NCBI RefSeq assembly: GCF_003634095.1
Contig: NZ_RBIR01000002.1
Span: forward strand, 496,001 to 560,000
Direction: 5' to 3'
Source of the DNA: Arthrobacter oryzae
Lineage (GTDB): Bacteria; Actinomycetota; Actinomycetes; Actinomycetales; Micrococcaceae
DNA: 64,000 nt
Shown here: positions 50,710-59,455 of the stretch, one piece after another
Layout of the letters: every line of letters starts with the position of its first letter
How positions within the stretch are numbered: position 1 is the stretch's first letter
Position numbers and translations under genes: made by a program
The notes under the pieces: model-generated
Told to the model about the DNA's origin: nothing
Database searches by the model: none
Seen by the model: the letters and a program-made list of their open reading frames with translations, nothing else

Positions 50710-51552
50710 TCACCTAGGGAAATATTTCGTCACGAACCGCCGGAAAGCCTTGAACACGCCCTTTGCCTGTGCTTCGGCCGGCGCCTCAGGCCGGGTCTGG
50801 AGGGGCGCGGCGAGCGCGGCGTCGTAGCGTTCCAGCGCGGCGTCGTAGCGTTCGAGCGCGATGTCGGCGAGGACGGGCGAGGGCAGGAGCGGCGCCGTGA
50901 CCAGGTCCGCGCCGGCCTTGGCCAGCTGGTCGTGGAAGAAGCCCGGCGCCAGGAGGTACGAGGCGATGACCACCCTTCCGCCGAGATCCACAGCCCCGGC
51001 CGATTCCCCCGCGCCGGCACCGCCCGCGGCCTCCTCGCGGAGCATGGCGACGGCGTCGGGAACCGAGGGCTTGGCCGACGCGCCGTAGGCGGCCACGATC
51101 CGGTTCGACCGCAGCGCCCGGAGCTGGCCGGTGAGTTCCTCGACATTCTTCGCGGCGGTGGGGTCGGAGGACCCGGCAGCAGCGAGGATTACGGCGTCGT
51201 TGTCCGTTACGCCGGCCTCGCGCAAACGCTGGTCCAGCAGCGCGGCGAGGCGCGGGTCCGGCCCCAGCGGCGCGGCCGCCACAGTGCCCGGCCGGCTTTT
51301 CACGGCCCGTGCGATGTCCACCTTGACGTGATAGCCGACGCTGAGCAGCAACGGAACCACGACGGCGGTTTCCCCCGCCGGGAGCCCCGCCACGACGGCC
51401 GGCAAGTCCGGTTCCTGCACGTCGACGTAGGCCTCGCGGACGTCGAGTCCGGGACGCAGCGCGGCGATGCCGTCCCGGAGGGCGTTGACCTCCGCGGCTC
51501 CGAGCGGGCTGGACGTGCCGTGGGCGCAGGCGATCAGGATGGGGCTATTCAT
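50710..51552 (-). CDS. Sirohydrochlorin chelatase (CbiX/SirB-like)
   Basis: A 280-residue chelatase inserting Fe2+ into sirohydrochlorin to make siroheme. The N-terminal ILIACAHGTSSPLGAAEV holds the metal-ligand histidine, and VVVPLLLSVGYHVKVDIARA supplies the second. The chain has two CbiX-like halves; the second is less conserved (IVAAYGASAKPSVPDA, LLAPGFFHDQLAK). It completes siroheme synthesis begun by the cysG product and lies just upstream of the sulfite reductase that needs the cofactor. Near the C-terminus ERYDAALERYDAAL comes from a 21-bp tandem duplication. Confidence 0.87.
   Translation of the reverse strand: MNSPILIACAHGTSSPLGAAEVNALRDGIAALRPGLDVREAYVDVQEPDLPAVVAGLPAGETAVVVPLLLSVGYHVKVDIARAVKSRPGTVAAAPLGPDPRLAALLDQRLREAGVTDNDAVILAAAGSSDPTAAKNVEELTGQLRALRSNRIVAAYGASAKPSVPDAVAMLREEAAGGAGAGESAGAVDLGGRVVIASYLLAPGFFHDQLAKAGADLVTAPLLPSPVLADIALERYDAALERYDAALAAPLQTRPEAPAEAQAKGVFKAFRRFVTKYFPR
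50816..50857. repeat. 21-bp tandem duplication in the chelatase gene
   Basis: Two abutting 21-bp units, one mismatch, both containing GCGGCGTCGTAGCGTT. It adds a second ERYDAAL heptad without shifting frame. Confidence 0.8.
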
Positions 51553-51612
51553 AGCCGTTAGCGTAACCTTGGAGCCGCCCTATCCGCCCCTTGATATCGA
51601 CCGGGATGCTTC

Positions 51613-52278
51613 GTGACCTTCTCCTTCAGCATTGTCCTGGTCTGGCTCGACCTCGCCGGCGTCTTCTTCTTTGCGGTCTCCGGCTCGCTGCTCGCGGCCC
51701 GCAAACAGTTCGACATCATCGGCTCGCTGCTCCTGGCCTCAGTGGTGAGCCTGGGCGGGGGCGTCATCCGCGACATCATCATCAACGCGGGTCCGCCCGC
51801 GGCCTTCACCAACCCGGCATATCTGGCGCCGCCCCTGCTCGCCACGGTGCTGGTGTATTTCCTGTTCTCCAGTGTTCAGCGCTACACCTCGCTGCTGGTC
51901 CTCTTCGATGCCGGCGGACTGGCCCTGTTCTGCATCACGGGCACGCTCAAGGCCCTGGCCGCCGGCATGAATCCCGTGGCAGCCGTCCTGCTGGGCGTCA
52001 CGACGGCGGTGGGCGGGGGGCTGCTGCGCGACATCACCGCCAACGAGGTGCCGCGGCTTTTTGACCCCGGGGATCTGTATGCGCTCCCCGCGTTCGCCGG
52101 GGCGGCATCGACCGTGATCCTGTCCCTCACGGGGACCTTCACAGCGGTGACTGCCTCGGCCGTCGCCGCCCTCGTCTTTGCCTTCCGGGTCACGGCCTGG
52201 CGGCGCCACTGGTACGTTCCCCTGGCGGTCCGCGGCTGGCACCGGCTGGGCCTAGACTCGGCGGAAAGTGACAGCTGA
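51613..52278 (+). CDS. TRIC/UPF0126-type membrane channel protein
   Basis: A 221-residue membrane protein of the UPF0126 (prokaryotic trimeric intracellular cation channel) family. Two repeats of three helices each carry the signature glycine triplets GGGVIRDIIIN and GGGLLRDITANEVP. Each repeat begins with a helix ending near FAVSGSLLAARKQFDIIG or FCITGTLKALAAGMNP. The family forms cation or small-solute channels; the substrate here is unknown. It is divergent from the chelatase and 20 nt upstream of the SUKH-like gene. Confidence 0.9.
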   Translation: MTFSFSIVLVWLDLAGVFFFAVSGSLLAARKQFDIIGSLLLASVVSLGGGVIRDIIINAGPPAAFTNPAYLAPPLLATVLVYFLFSSVQRYTSLLVLFDAGGLALFCITGTLKALAAGMNPVAAVLLGVTTAVGGGLLRDITANEVPRLFDPGDLYALPAFAGAASTVILSLTGTFTAVTASAVAALVFAFRVTAWRRHWYVPLAVRGWHRLGLDSAESDS

Positions 52279-52298
52279 GGATTAGCTAGGATAAGAGC

Positions 52299-52727
52299 AT
52301 GACTGACATGTTCCTCGAGAAATTCCGCGCGCTTGTTCCGAAGTATCTCGAAGACGAATGGCAGGAAGAAGATGGCCTCCCGGCCGACGAGCTCGACGCG
52401 GCCCTCGCCGAACACCAGTTCGAGATCCCGCTGGTGCTGCGCGAGTTCTACCTGGCCCTCGGCGGCTGCGAGGACCTCATGGAGGCCTACCACTACTTCT
52501 GGGACCCCGAAGAGCTCGAAGTCGATGACGAGGGCTTCCTGATGTTCCTCGAGGACGAGGAAGAACAGTTCACCTGGGGCTTCCGCGTGGGGGACCTCAG
52601 CGTCCCGGACCCGATCGTGTACCGCCGCAATAACGCCCGCGGCCAGTGGAAGAGCGAGGAAGGGACCTTCTCGGAGTTCGTCTTCGACATGTTCGAGTGG
52701 GCCTTCAACGACGAGGACGAGGACTAG
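52299..52727 (+). CDS. SMI1/KNR4 (SUKH)-like acidic protein
   Basis: A 142-residue, strongly acidic soluble protein. LPADELDAALAEHQFEIPLV, LREFYLALGGCEDLMEAYH and FLMFLEDEEEQFTWGFRVGD follow the SUKH-fold pattern (helix, then W/G motif, then mixed strands). SUKH proteins are often immunity proteins against secreted toxins, but some are housekeeping; no toxin gene is adjacent. The tail NDEDED is very acidic. It follows the TRIC gene by 20 nt and is convergent with the DUF559 gene. The ATG at 52299 has AGGATAAGAGC upstream, a moderate site. Confidence 0.6.
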   Translation: MTDMFLEKFRALVPKYLEDEWQEEDGLPADELDAALAEHQFEIPLVLREFYLALGGCEDLMEAYHYFWDPEELEVDDEGFLMFLEDEEEQFTWGFRVGDLSVPDPIVYRRNNARGQWKSEEGTFSEFVFDMFEWAFNDEDED

Positions 52728-52928
52728 GCTCCGCTTCCTCCTGCCGGCCGCTACTCCTGCCGCAGCCGTCCTGACTCCCTAGGTGGCATTGCCGCCCTGC
52801 CATAACCCTTTACGCCTCCCCCGGCCCCGGCGGTGCCGCCGATTCTCCCCAGCTTTGGCGTCCCTCACCGGAGTGTCCGGCCGAACCGCCGGTCTTCTGC
52901 GGCGTCGGAAGTTCATACCTGGGGAAAT

Positions 52929-53786
52929 TCAGCGGATAACGCGGCCGCGCAGCACCTGCCACACCTCATCCACCACCTTCTGCGGGTTGTAGACGACGTC
53001 GTGATACCCGTACCGGAGGACGGCGTAACCGGCCAGCGTGCTGGCGTTGTTCCGCGCCCGGTCCTTCTTGACCTGCGGGCGCTCAAGATGGGTGCTCCCG
53101 TCGATCTCCACGATCAGGAATCCTTCAAGCAGGAAGTCCACAAAGCCGATCCCCGCAAGGTTCACCTGAGTCTGGGTGTAGATTCCCTGGCTCCTGAAGA
53201 GCAGCCTGGCTACGACCTCGATTGCCGAATCAGCGGTGCCGTCGACCAGTTCCAGGACTGCGCGGGCGGCCCCGTTCCGGTTTCCCGGCAGGCGCACCCT
53301 GAGGTAATCAAGGGTGGTGCGGCCCTGCAGCAGAGCGCTTTCCACCATGACGGCGGCATCCACCGGGGGCCGGCAGCGCAGCGCATGGAGCAAGGTGTCC
53401 GTCAGACTGGCCACGGGCTGCGGACATTCCCGCGGAACGAGGCTTACGCGGTGGATGACAGCGCCGGGTGCGGATCCGGGCGCTGATCCGGGTTCTAATC
53501 CCGGGGCTGGTCCGTGTGCGCACAGCAGGTGCAGCCGTTCGGGCTCATGGAGGCGCCATATGCCTTGGAACGGCGCGGCGGAGACGCAGGTGAGCGTGCC
53601 GTTCGCGAGCACGGCGGCCACGAAGTCCGCCCGCGCCCCGGGCAGCGCTACTACTCCATGGCGAAGACGACGAAATTCCCCGGCAGCCACCGCGGCGCGG
53701 ATTCCGGTCGACGTAAAACCGGCCCGCAGCAACGTGGCCGTGCGGGCAACCGAGCCGACGTATTCCAGGTAACTCGCAAGGTCCAT
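52929..53786 (-). CDS. AbiEi-like/DUF559 domain protein
   Basis: A ~285-residue protein combining an N-terminal AbiEi-type winged helix (TATLLRAGFTSTGIRAAVAA, EFRRLRHGVVALPGA) with a C-terminal DUF559 domain of the restriction-endonuclease fold (GFVDFLLEGFLIVEIDGSTH, RARNNASTLAGYAVLRYGYH). The E-I-D near residue 230 fits a PD-(D/E)XK core, so DNA cleavage is possible. Such fusions are numerous in actinobacteria, usually without an AbiEii partner, as here. A linker (PGLEPGSAPGSAPGA) is repetitive. The ATG at 53786 is the best family-like start; none of the candidates has a convincing ribosome-binding site. Confidence 0.7.
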   Translation of the reverse strand: MDLASYLEYVGSVARTATLLRAGFTSTGIRAAVAAGEFRRLRHGVVALPGARADFVAAVLANGTLTCVSAAPFQGIWRLHEPERLHLLCAHGPAPGLEPGSAPGSAPGAVIHRVSLVPRECPQPVASLTDTLLHALRCRPPVDAAVMVESALLQGRTTLDYLRVRLPGNRNGAARAVLELVDGTADSAIEVVARLLFRSQGIYTQTQVNLAGIGFVDFLLEGFLIVEIDGSTHLERPQVKKDRARNNASTLAGYAVLRYGYHDVVYNPQKVVDEVWQVLRGRVIR

Positions 53787-54018
53787 GCCGCAAGCACACT
53801 CGTGGAATGACACACCGGGCAGCCACAACCTCGGCTATGTGGATAAGTCCGCACCACCTGGCGCTGCTGGTTTTCTCCGGTTTTGAGGACGCCCGACGGC
53901 GTGTCGCCCCACCGGGCCGCGCGTCCCGCCGATGCCCGAGCAAAGGTGGGAAATTCCAGCGCGACAACGTTCGGCAACAGATCGAAATCTTATGACAACA
54001 AATTTACAGAAAAGACTA

Positions 54019-54046
54019 GACTCTATGACACAACTGTCATAGAGTC
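54019..54046. promoter_or_regulatory. Perfect 12-bp palindrome, candidate operator
   Basis: GACTCTATGACA and TGTCATAGAGTC separated by CAAC. Its size and symmetry resemble TetR- or MarR-type operators, and TTTACA lies 11 nt to its left. No regulator gene adjoins it. Confidence 0.5.
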
Positions 54047-54094
54047 ATTTCTGGGTTCACCAAATGCCTCCGGTGGATCTGATGCGAACGGAGA

Positions 54095-54151
54095 AATGGC
54101 CCCGGTTCGGCACAACGGAAGACTCGAACGTTGTGAGGAACCGGGGCCATT
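54095..54151. terminator. Large hairpin beyond the polyprenyl synthase gene
   Basis: Thirteen outer base pairs (AATGGCCCCGGTT / AACCGGGGCCATT), a further C-G pair, a 2x2 mismatch and CACAACG/CGTTGTG, loop 11 nt. It is placed to end the minus-strand menaquinone operon or a plus-strand small RNA. Confidence 0.65.
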
Positions 54152-54276
54152 CCGTTTAAGAAGCGGCAAGCCGGAAGCGCCCAGCCGGCAGTGCCAGCAG
54201 AACCGGCGGCACGGGCCAACCGGCGGCAGAGCCGGCGGCGCGGGCCAACCGGCGGCACCGGCGGCGGAAATCTGCC

Positions 54277-55377
54277 CTAGCTGCTGCGGTCCACTACGGC
54301 GTGCGCAAAGCTGGTCAGCGAGGCTTTCACGACGCCCTCGGGCAGCGGGGCAAGCGCGGCAATGGCCTCATCGGCCCACTCGCGCGCCACCACCCAGGAC
54401 TCCGCCGTGACGGGGTGTTCCCGGAGTCCGGCCACGGCCGCGGTCAGGGCCTCGTCCGAGCTGAGATCGCCGTCGATCAGCGTCAGCAGGTCGACGGCGG
54501 ACTGGTCGCCGTCGCGGGCGGCGTTGCGCAGCAGGAGCACGGGCAGGGTGGGGACGCCTTCGCGCAGGTCGGTTCCCGGCGACTTGCCGGACTTGACCTT
54601 GATTCCGGTGACGTCGATGACGTCGTCGGCGAGCTGGAAGGCTACGCCCACCTTCTCGCCGTACTCGACCAGGAGGGACTCGTAGGCCTCGTCGGCGCCG
54701 GAGAAGATCGCGCCGAGCTGGCCTGAGGCCGCCACCAGCGAGCCCGTCTTGTCCGCGATGACGGACAAGTAGTGCGCCAAGGGGTCCTCGTCCGGCCGGG
54801 GGCCCACGGTCTCGTGCAGCTGGCCCAGGCAGAGCCGCTCAAAGGTCCGGGCCTGGATGCCCAGCGCGCGGGACCCGAGTTCGGAGACGAGGATGGAGGC
54901 GCGGGCAAAGATGAGGTCGCCGGTCAGCACCGCGACCGAGTTGCCCCAGACCTCATGGGCCGTGGGCGCGCCGCGGCGGAACGGCGCGGAGTCCATGACG
55001 TCGTCGTGGTACAGGGTGGCAAGGTGCGTCAACTCAACGACGACGGCGGCCTGCACCACGGCAGGCAGCGAGGCGTCGCCGAGGTGGGCGCACAGCAGCG
55101 TCAGGAGCGGCCGGATGCGCTTGCCTCCGGCTTCCACAAGGTGACGCGACGTCGCATCAGCCAGCGGATCCGAGTTGGCAATGGCCTCGCGCAGCTTCTT
55201 CTCGACGCGCGCCAGGTTGGTGGTGATCGCCGGGCCCAGATCGGGGTCGCCCGCAATCGCCGCGAAGCCTGCCGGGAGTTGGAGGCCGGTGGCGATCGCC
55301 GTGGTGTTGAGGCTGGGCTCAGAGCTCGGCAGGCCGTGTCCGGCGTGCGTCCAGCTTTGGTCTGCAGAGTTGGTCAC
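54277..55377 (-). CDS. Polyprenyl diphosphate synthase
   Basis: A 366-residue trans-prenyltransferase building the isoprenoid side chain, probably of menaquinone. First aspartate-rich motif: HLATLYHDDVMDSAPFRRG; second: FQLADDVIDVTGIKVKSGKS. GGKRIRPLLTLLCA is the substrate-binding lead-in. Chain length cannot be set with confidence from sequence. About 45 N-terminal residues precede the fold. The GTG start at 55375-55377 overlaps the preceding reductase stop (GTGA), tying it to the menG and reductase genes. Confidence 0.92.
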   Translation of the reverse strand: MTNSADQSWTHAGHGLPSSEPSLNTTAIATGLQLPAGFAAIAGDPDLGPAITTNLARVEKKLREAIANSDPLADATSRHLVEAGGKRIRPLLTLLCAHLGDASLPAVVQAAVVVELTHLATLYHDDVMDSAPFRRGAPTAHEVWGNSVAVLTGDLIFARASILVSELGSRALGIQARTFERLCLGQLHETVGPRPDEDPLAHYLSVIADKTGSLVAASGQLGAIFSGADEAYESLLVEYGEKVGVAFQLADDVIDVTGIKVKSGKSPGTDLREGVPTLPVLLLRNAARDGDQSAVDLLTLIDGDLSSDEALTAAVAGLREHPVTAESWVVAREWADEAIAALAPLPEGVVKASLTSFAHAVVDRSS

Positions 55378-56810
55378 GGGTTAACCCTAACTTTTGTTGC
55401 GGAATCCGCGGAGTTGGCGCCGGAGTGCGGAACGCTGTCCGTGGTGGACGTGGCATGGGTGGGCCTGCCATTGGCCGGCGCGGCCCTGGTGGAGGCAGCT
55501 TTGGTGGCGGCAGCTTTGGTGGGCGCGGCCTGGTTGGAGGTGGCAGGTACCAGGGACTCGAGGACGCGGATGACCCGGTCCTCGAAGCCCTTGGCCGCAG
55601 GATCGGTGAGGTTGGCCAGCATCCGGACCACGAACCGCATGAGCACGGGGATGGGCATGCCCGTCCGGAGCGCCAGTTTCATCACGGCCGGCTTCCCGAT
55701 CAGGGCGGCAAACGCCCGGCCCAGCGTGAAGTGGGAACCCCACTGATCCTGCACGTAACCGGCGTACCGGGCCAGGTGCGCGTCGGCGTCGGCCGGGCCC
55801 CAGCCCGCCGACGCGGACCGGGCGGCGGCGTCGGCAATGAATTCGGCCGCGTAGCGGGCGGACTCCATGGCGTAGGAGATACCCTCGCCGTTGAACGGGG
55901 ACACCATGCCGCCTGCGTCGCCAAGCAGCAGCAGGCCCGGCGAGTAATGCGGGGTGCGGTTGAAGCCCATGGGCAGCGCGGCGCCGCGGATCTCCCCCAC
56001 TTGGTTCTCCGGCGTGAAGCCCCAGTCGGCGGGCATGCCGGCGGTCCATTCGCGCAGCACCTGCTTGTAATCCAGCTTGCCGAAGTCCTTTGAGGAGTTC
56101 AGGATGCCCAGGCCCACGTTGGAGGTGCCGTCACCGACGCCGAACACCCAGCCGTAGCCGGGCAACAGCTTGCCGTCGCGGCCGGGAAGTTCCAGCCAGC
56201 CTTCCATCCAGTCGTCCTCGTGCCGGGGCGAGGTGAAGTACGTCCGCACGGCCACGCCGAGCGGCCGGTCGTCGCGCTTGCCGATGCCCAGCGAGACGGC
56301 GGTGCGCGTCGAATTGCCGTCCGCGGCGAGCACGACGTCGGCGGTGAAGTCGCGCGTCTCACCCGTCTTCCGCCCGGCGTCGTCCAGCAGCGCGGCGCGG
56401 ACGCCCGTGACGCGGCCGTCCTCGGCACGCAGGGCTTCGGTGACGCTGTGGCGCTCCAGCACGACGGCACCCGCGGACTGGGCGTGGCGGGCCAGTTCCT
56501 CGTCGAAGCCGAGGCGGGTCCGGATCAGTCCGTACTGCGGGAAGTCGGCGACCTCGGGCCAGGGCAGTTCGATTGTGCGGCCCCCGGCGATCAGGCGCAG
56601 GCCCTTGTTCCGGCGCCAGCCCTCCGTTTCGGGATGCGGGAGACCCAGCTTCTGGATTTCCCGGACCGCGCGCGGGGTGAGTCCGTCGCCACAGACCTTC
56701 TCGCGCGGGAAACTGGTTTTCTCCAGGACCGTGACGTCAATGCCGGCTTTGGCGAGGTAGTAGGCGGCGGTGGATCCGGCCGGGCCCGCTCCAACGATCA
56801 GTACATTCAC
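55374..56810 (-). CDS. Geranylgeranyl reductase-family flavoprotein (menaquinone saturase-like)
   Basis: A 478-residue FAD-dependent reductase. The FAD motif is NVLIVGAGPAGSTAAYYLAK; KVCGDGLTPRAVREIQKLG and LLLLGDAGGMVSPFNGEGIS are signatures of the geranylgeranyl reductase family. In menaquinone operons of actinobacteria these enzymes saturate one isoprene unit of the side chain (MenJ in mycobacteria), which is the likely role here. The C-terminal ~45 residues are a low-complexity Ala/Thr/Ser tail (TKAAATKAASTRAAP). It lies between menG and the polyprenyl synthase, all on the minus strand. Confidence 0.88.
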   Translation of the reverse strand: MNVLIVGAGPAGSTAAYYLAKAGIDVTVLEKTSFPREKVCGDGLTPRAVREIQKLGLPHPETEGWRRNKGLRLIAGGRTIELPWPEVADFPQYGLIRTRLGFDEELARHAQSAGAVVLERHSVTEALRAEDGRVTGVRAALLDDAGRKTGETRDFTADVVLAADGNSTRTAVSLGIGKRDDRPLGVAVRTYFTSPRHEDDWMEGWLELPGRDGKLLPGYGWVFGVGDGTSNVGLGILNSSKDFGKLDYKQVLREWTAGMPADWGFTPENQVGEIRGAALPMGFNRTPHYSPGLLLLGDAGGMVSPFNGEGISYAMESARYAAEFIADAAARSASAGWGPADADAHLARYAGYVQDQWGSHFTLGRAFAALIGKPAVMKLALRTGMPIPVLMRFVVRMLANLTDPAAKGFEDRVIRVLESLVPATSNQAAPTKAAATKAASTRAAPANGRPTHATSTTDSVPHSGANSADSATKVRVNP

Positions 56811-56822
56811 GATGCGGATCGG

Positions 56823-57617
56823 CTAACGTCCGGGCCGGGCGATGTTGCGGCGCAGCTTGGCCACGGGGCCGGTGTGGTTCGCCAGTGCAGCCGCGCCTGC
56901 CGCGGGATCAGTCGCGGTGCCGGCCGGCTTCTGGGCGCGGTGCACGGCGACGATGCCGCCGCTGAGGTTGCGGTAGGTGACGGATTCCCAGCCTGCCTCC
57001 TGCAGCCACGCCGCCAGGTGGTCCTGGTCCGGCCAGGCACGGATCGACTCGGCGAGGTAGACGTAGGCGTCCGGGTTTGACGAGACCTTGACGGCCATGG
57101 CCGGCAGGGCGCGCATGAGGTATTCGGTGTACATGGTGCGCCAGAGCGGCACCACGGGCTGGGAGAACTCGGCGATGACCAGCCGGCCGCCGGGCTTGGT
57201 GACCCGCAACATTTCGGCCAGGGCCTTCTTGGGCTCGTTGACGTTGCGCAGGCCGAAGGAGATGGTGCTGGCGTCAAAGGTGTTGTCGGCGAACGGCAGG
57301 CGGGTGGCGTCCCCGGCGATGAAGTCGATGTCCGGGCGGCGGCGCTTGCCGACCTTGAGCATGCCGAGGGAGAAGTCGCAGGCGATGACGTTGATGCCGG
57401 AGTCGGCATACGGCTCGCTGGAAGTGCCGGTGCCGGCGGCGAGGTCCAGCACGCTCTGGCCGCGCGATACGCCCACGGCCTCCACCACTACCTTGCGCCA
57501 ACGACGGGTCTGCCCCATCGACAGAACATCGTTGACGACGTCGTATTTGGGGGCGACGTCGTCAAACATCGTGGCTACTTCGTCCGGACGCTTATCCAAG
57601 GATGCTCGGTTCACCAT
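56823..57617 (-). CDS. menG: Demethylmenaquinone methyltransferase
   Basis: A ~264-residue UbiE/MenG enzyme methylating demethylmenaquinone. [20 protein letters not shown] is the family N-terminus, [20 protein letters not shown] motif I, and [20 protein letters not shown] with [19 protein letters not shown] are the UbiE signatures. The C-terminal ~35 residues are a variable tail. Several starts are possible within GTG-ATG-GTG at 57612-57620; I chose the ATG. It heads the minus-strand menaquinone operon and is divergent from menF. Confidence 0.93.
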   Translation of the reverse strand: MVNRASLDKRPDEVATMFDDVAPKYDVVNDVLSMGQTRRWRKVVVEAVGVSRGQSVLDLAAGTGTSSEPYADSGINVIACDFSLGMLKVGKRRRPDIDFIAGDATRLPFADNTFDASTISFGLRNVNEPKKALAEMLRVTKPGGRLVIAEFSQPVVPLWRTMYTEYLMRALPAMAVKVSSNPDAYVYLAESIRAWPDQDHLAAWLQEAGWESVTYRNLSGGIVAVHRAQKPAGTATDPAAGAAALANHTGPVAKLRRNIARPGR

Positions 57618-57767
57618 CACATTGTCTCAAATGATCGGCTCCCCCACGAACGGGCCGCCAATCAAGGCCGCTTTCACCTGCGGCAACGGCCGCGCCGGCG
57701 GAGTGCCGCCCCGGCCTGCACCGGTTTATCCACTCCCCGGGCGATCACGGGCTAGTGTTATGCCATC

Positions 57768-59198
57768 ATGACGAGCACGTTCCGCACCTTGACAGTTCCC
57801 CTCGATGCCGAAACATTCCCCGGGGGCCTGCCGTCGTTTCTGGTCCGGGACGATGTCCTCTGCTGGACCCGCCGCGAGGCAGGGCTCGTGGGCTTCGGCG
57901 AGATCGCCCGATTCACCGCCACCGGCCCCGAACGCTTCCTGGAGGCGGACATCTGGTGGCGCCACCTGGTCCTGGAGGCGGACATCGAGGACGCCGTGGA
58001 CTGCCCCGGCACGGGCCCGGTCGCGTTCGGCTCCTTCGCCTTCTCCAAAGTCTCCGCCCACGAGTCCCGCCTCCTGGTCCCCGAAATCGTCGTTGGACTC
58101 CGCGACGGCCAGGCCTGGCTGACCCAGCTCACGCTCGACGACGGCGAACTCACCGAAGCGGGCGCCCGCGCCGCCCTGGCCCGCTGGCTCGGAACCGGCA
58201 GCACCGGCTCCAGCCCCGGTGCCGACGTCCCCGGCACCACCGGTTCCCCGGCGGACGGCCCGGCACCGGATGCAGGCGCGGTAACGGCCGCGCCCTTGCC
58301 TGGCGCCGCGCAGGCCGGCGGCGCCGTCGTGCGCCCCTTGCCGTTGGCTGCCGGGGCAACGCTGCACACCGGCTCGCTCAGCGAGGAGGACTGGATGGCC
58401 GCCGTCGCCGCCGGGGTACGGGAGATCCGGACCGGCGCCCTGGAGAAGCTGGTACTGGCCCGCGACGTCGTCGCCACCGTCCCCACCGGCGTCAACGCCG
58501 CCCAGGTGCTGCGCGAGCTCTCCGCCCGGTACCGCGAATGCTGGACGTACGGGGTGGACGGGCTGGTAGGCGCCACCCCGGAGATGCTGATCCAGGTGGA
58601 GGGGCGCACCGCGCAGGCCCGTGTCCTGGCCGGCACCCTGGACCGCCGCGACGCCGACGGCATGGCAGGCTCGCCGCTGGAATTCGCCGAGCGCGTGCTG
58701 GCCGGTTCCGAGAAGCAGCGGCACGAACACGACATCGCGATCCAGTCCCTGACCACCCAGCTGGCGCCGTTCTCCGAGGCCATGAACGCGCACAACGAGC
58801 CGTTCATCCTTGAGCTGCCCAATGTCTGGCACCTGGCCTCTGACGTCAAGGCCGAGCTGGCCGAGGTGGAAGGCCATGTCCCGACGTGCCTGGCCCTGAT
58901 CAACGCGCTGCATCCGACCGCCGCCGTGTGCGGCACACCCACCAACGTGGCGGGGGCACTGATCCGCAAGCTTGAGCATCTGGACCGCGGCCCCTATGCC
59001 GGCCCGGTCGGCTGGCTCGACGCGGCCGGCAACGGCGAGTGGGGCATTGCCCTGCGGGGTGCGGTGATCGAATCCCCGCAGACCGTCCGGCTGTACGCGG
59101 GCTGCGGCGTGGTGGACGGCTCGGTGCCCGAGACAGAACTCGCAGAGACCTGGGCGAAGTTCCGCCCGATGCTGGAGTCGCTCGGCATCAGCAGCTAG
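57768..59198 (+). CDS. menF: Isochorismate synthase
   Basis: A 476-residue chorismate-utilising enzyme converting chorismate to isochorismate, the first menaquinone step. Typical motifs: ALEKLVLARDVVATVP, TYGVDGLVGATPEMLIQVEG, LAGTLDRRDADGMAG, SEKQRHEHDIAIQSL, HLASDVKAELAEVEG, LHPTAAVCGTPT and YAGCGVVDGSVPE. The chorismate-binding domain starts near 200; a Pro/Gly/Ala-rich linker (~145-190) separates it from the N-terminal domain. There is no Shine-Dalgarno before the ATG at 57768; TAGTGT lies 9 nt upstream, so a nearly leaderless mRNA is possible. Confidence 0.9.
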   Translation: MTSTFRTLTVPLDAETFPGGLPSFLVRDDVLCWTRREAGLVGFGEIARFTATGPERFLEADIWWRHLVLEADIEDAVDCPGTGPVAFGSFAFSKVSAHESRLLVPEIVVGLRDGQAWLTQLTLDDGELTEAGARAALARWLGTGSTGSSPGADVPGTTGSPADGPAPDAGAVTAAPLPGAAQAGGAVVRPLPLAAGATLHTGSLSEEDWMAAVAAGVREIRTGALEKLVLARDVVATVPTGVNAAQVLRELSARYRECWTYGVDGLVGATPEMLIQVEGRTAQARVLAGTLDRRDADGMAGSPLEFAERVLAGSEKQRHEHDIAIQSLTTQLAPFSEAMNAHNEPFILELPNVWHLASDVKAELAEVEGHVPTCLALINALHPTAAVCGTPTNVAGALIRKLEHLDRGPYAGPVGWLDAAGNGEWGIALRGAVIESPQTVRLYAGCGVVDGSVPETELAETWAKFRPMLESLGISS

Positions 59199-59378
59199 CC
59201 GGAGAGGCCGAGGCACCGCGCGGTTCCGGTTCGGGGCCGGCGGGGCTCGCGGGGGCCGGCGCGGCCGGGCCGGCGGGGGCTCGCGAGCAACAGGTTCCGG
59301 GATTACAGACAGACGGCCCGTTGGGGATATTGCATTTGGGTCTGGTTTAGTTATCCAATAGTGAAACTTAGTTTTCTG

Positions 59379-59408
59379 TGACGTACATCTCTTGTTCGGC
59401 GCTAGACT
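59379..59408 (+). promoter_or_regulatory. Candidate promoter of the amino-acid ABC operon
   Basis: TAGACT at 59403-59408 with TGACGT 18 bp upstream, in an AT-rich stretch before the binding-protein gene. TTGTTC/TATAAA is an alternative reading with poor spacing. Confidence 0.35.
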
Positions 59409-59455
59409 ATAAACCGGCCTCGTTACGCATCCCTTCGGCAACAAAAGGTAATCAA

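Larger units (their letters stand above)
53787..54276. other. 490-bp intergenic region with an AT-rich promoter-like segment
   Basis: An AT-rich patch (about 53980-54060) contrasts with the surrounding GC-rich DNA. It holds a perfect palindrome (54019-54046) and is followed by a large hairpin (54095-54151). A GGC-rich block with two copies of CGGGCCAACCGGCGGCA lies at about 54212-54258. No protein gene is convincing; a 16-codon ATG frame at 53992-54042 has unusual AT-rich codons but no ribosome-binding site. Confidence 0.55.

Noticed and set aside
53992..54042. 16-codon ORF (MTTNLQKRLDSMTQLS)
   Set aside because: No ribosome-binding site, overlaps the palindrome, and AT-rich codons follow only from local composition.
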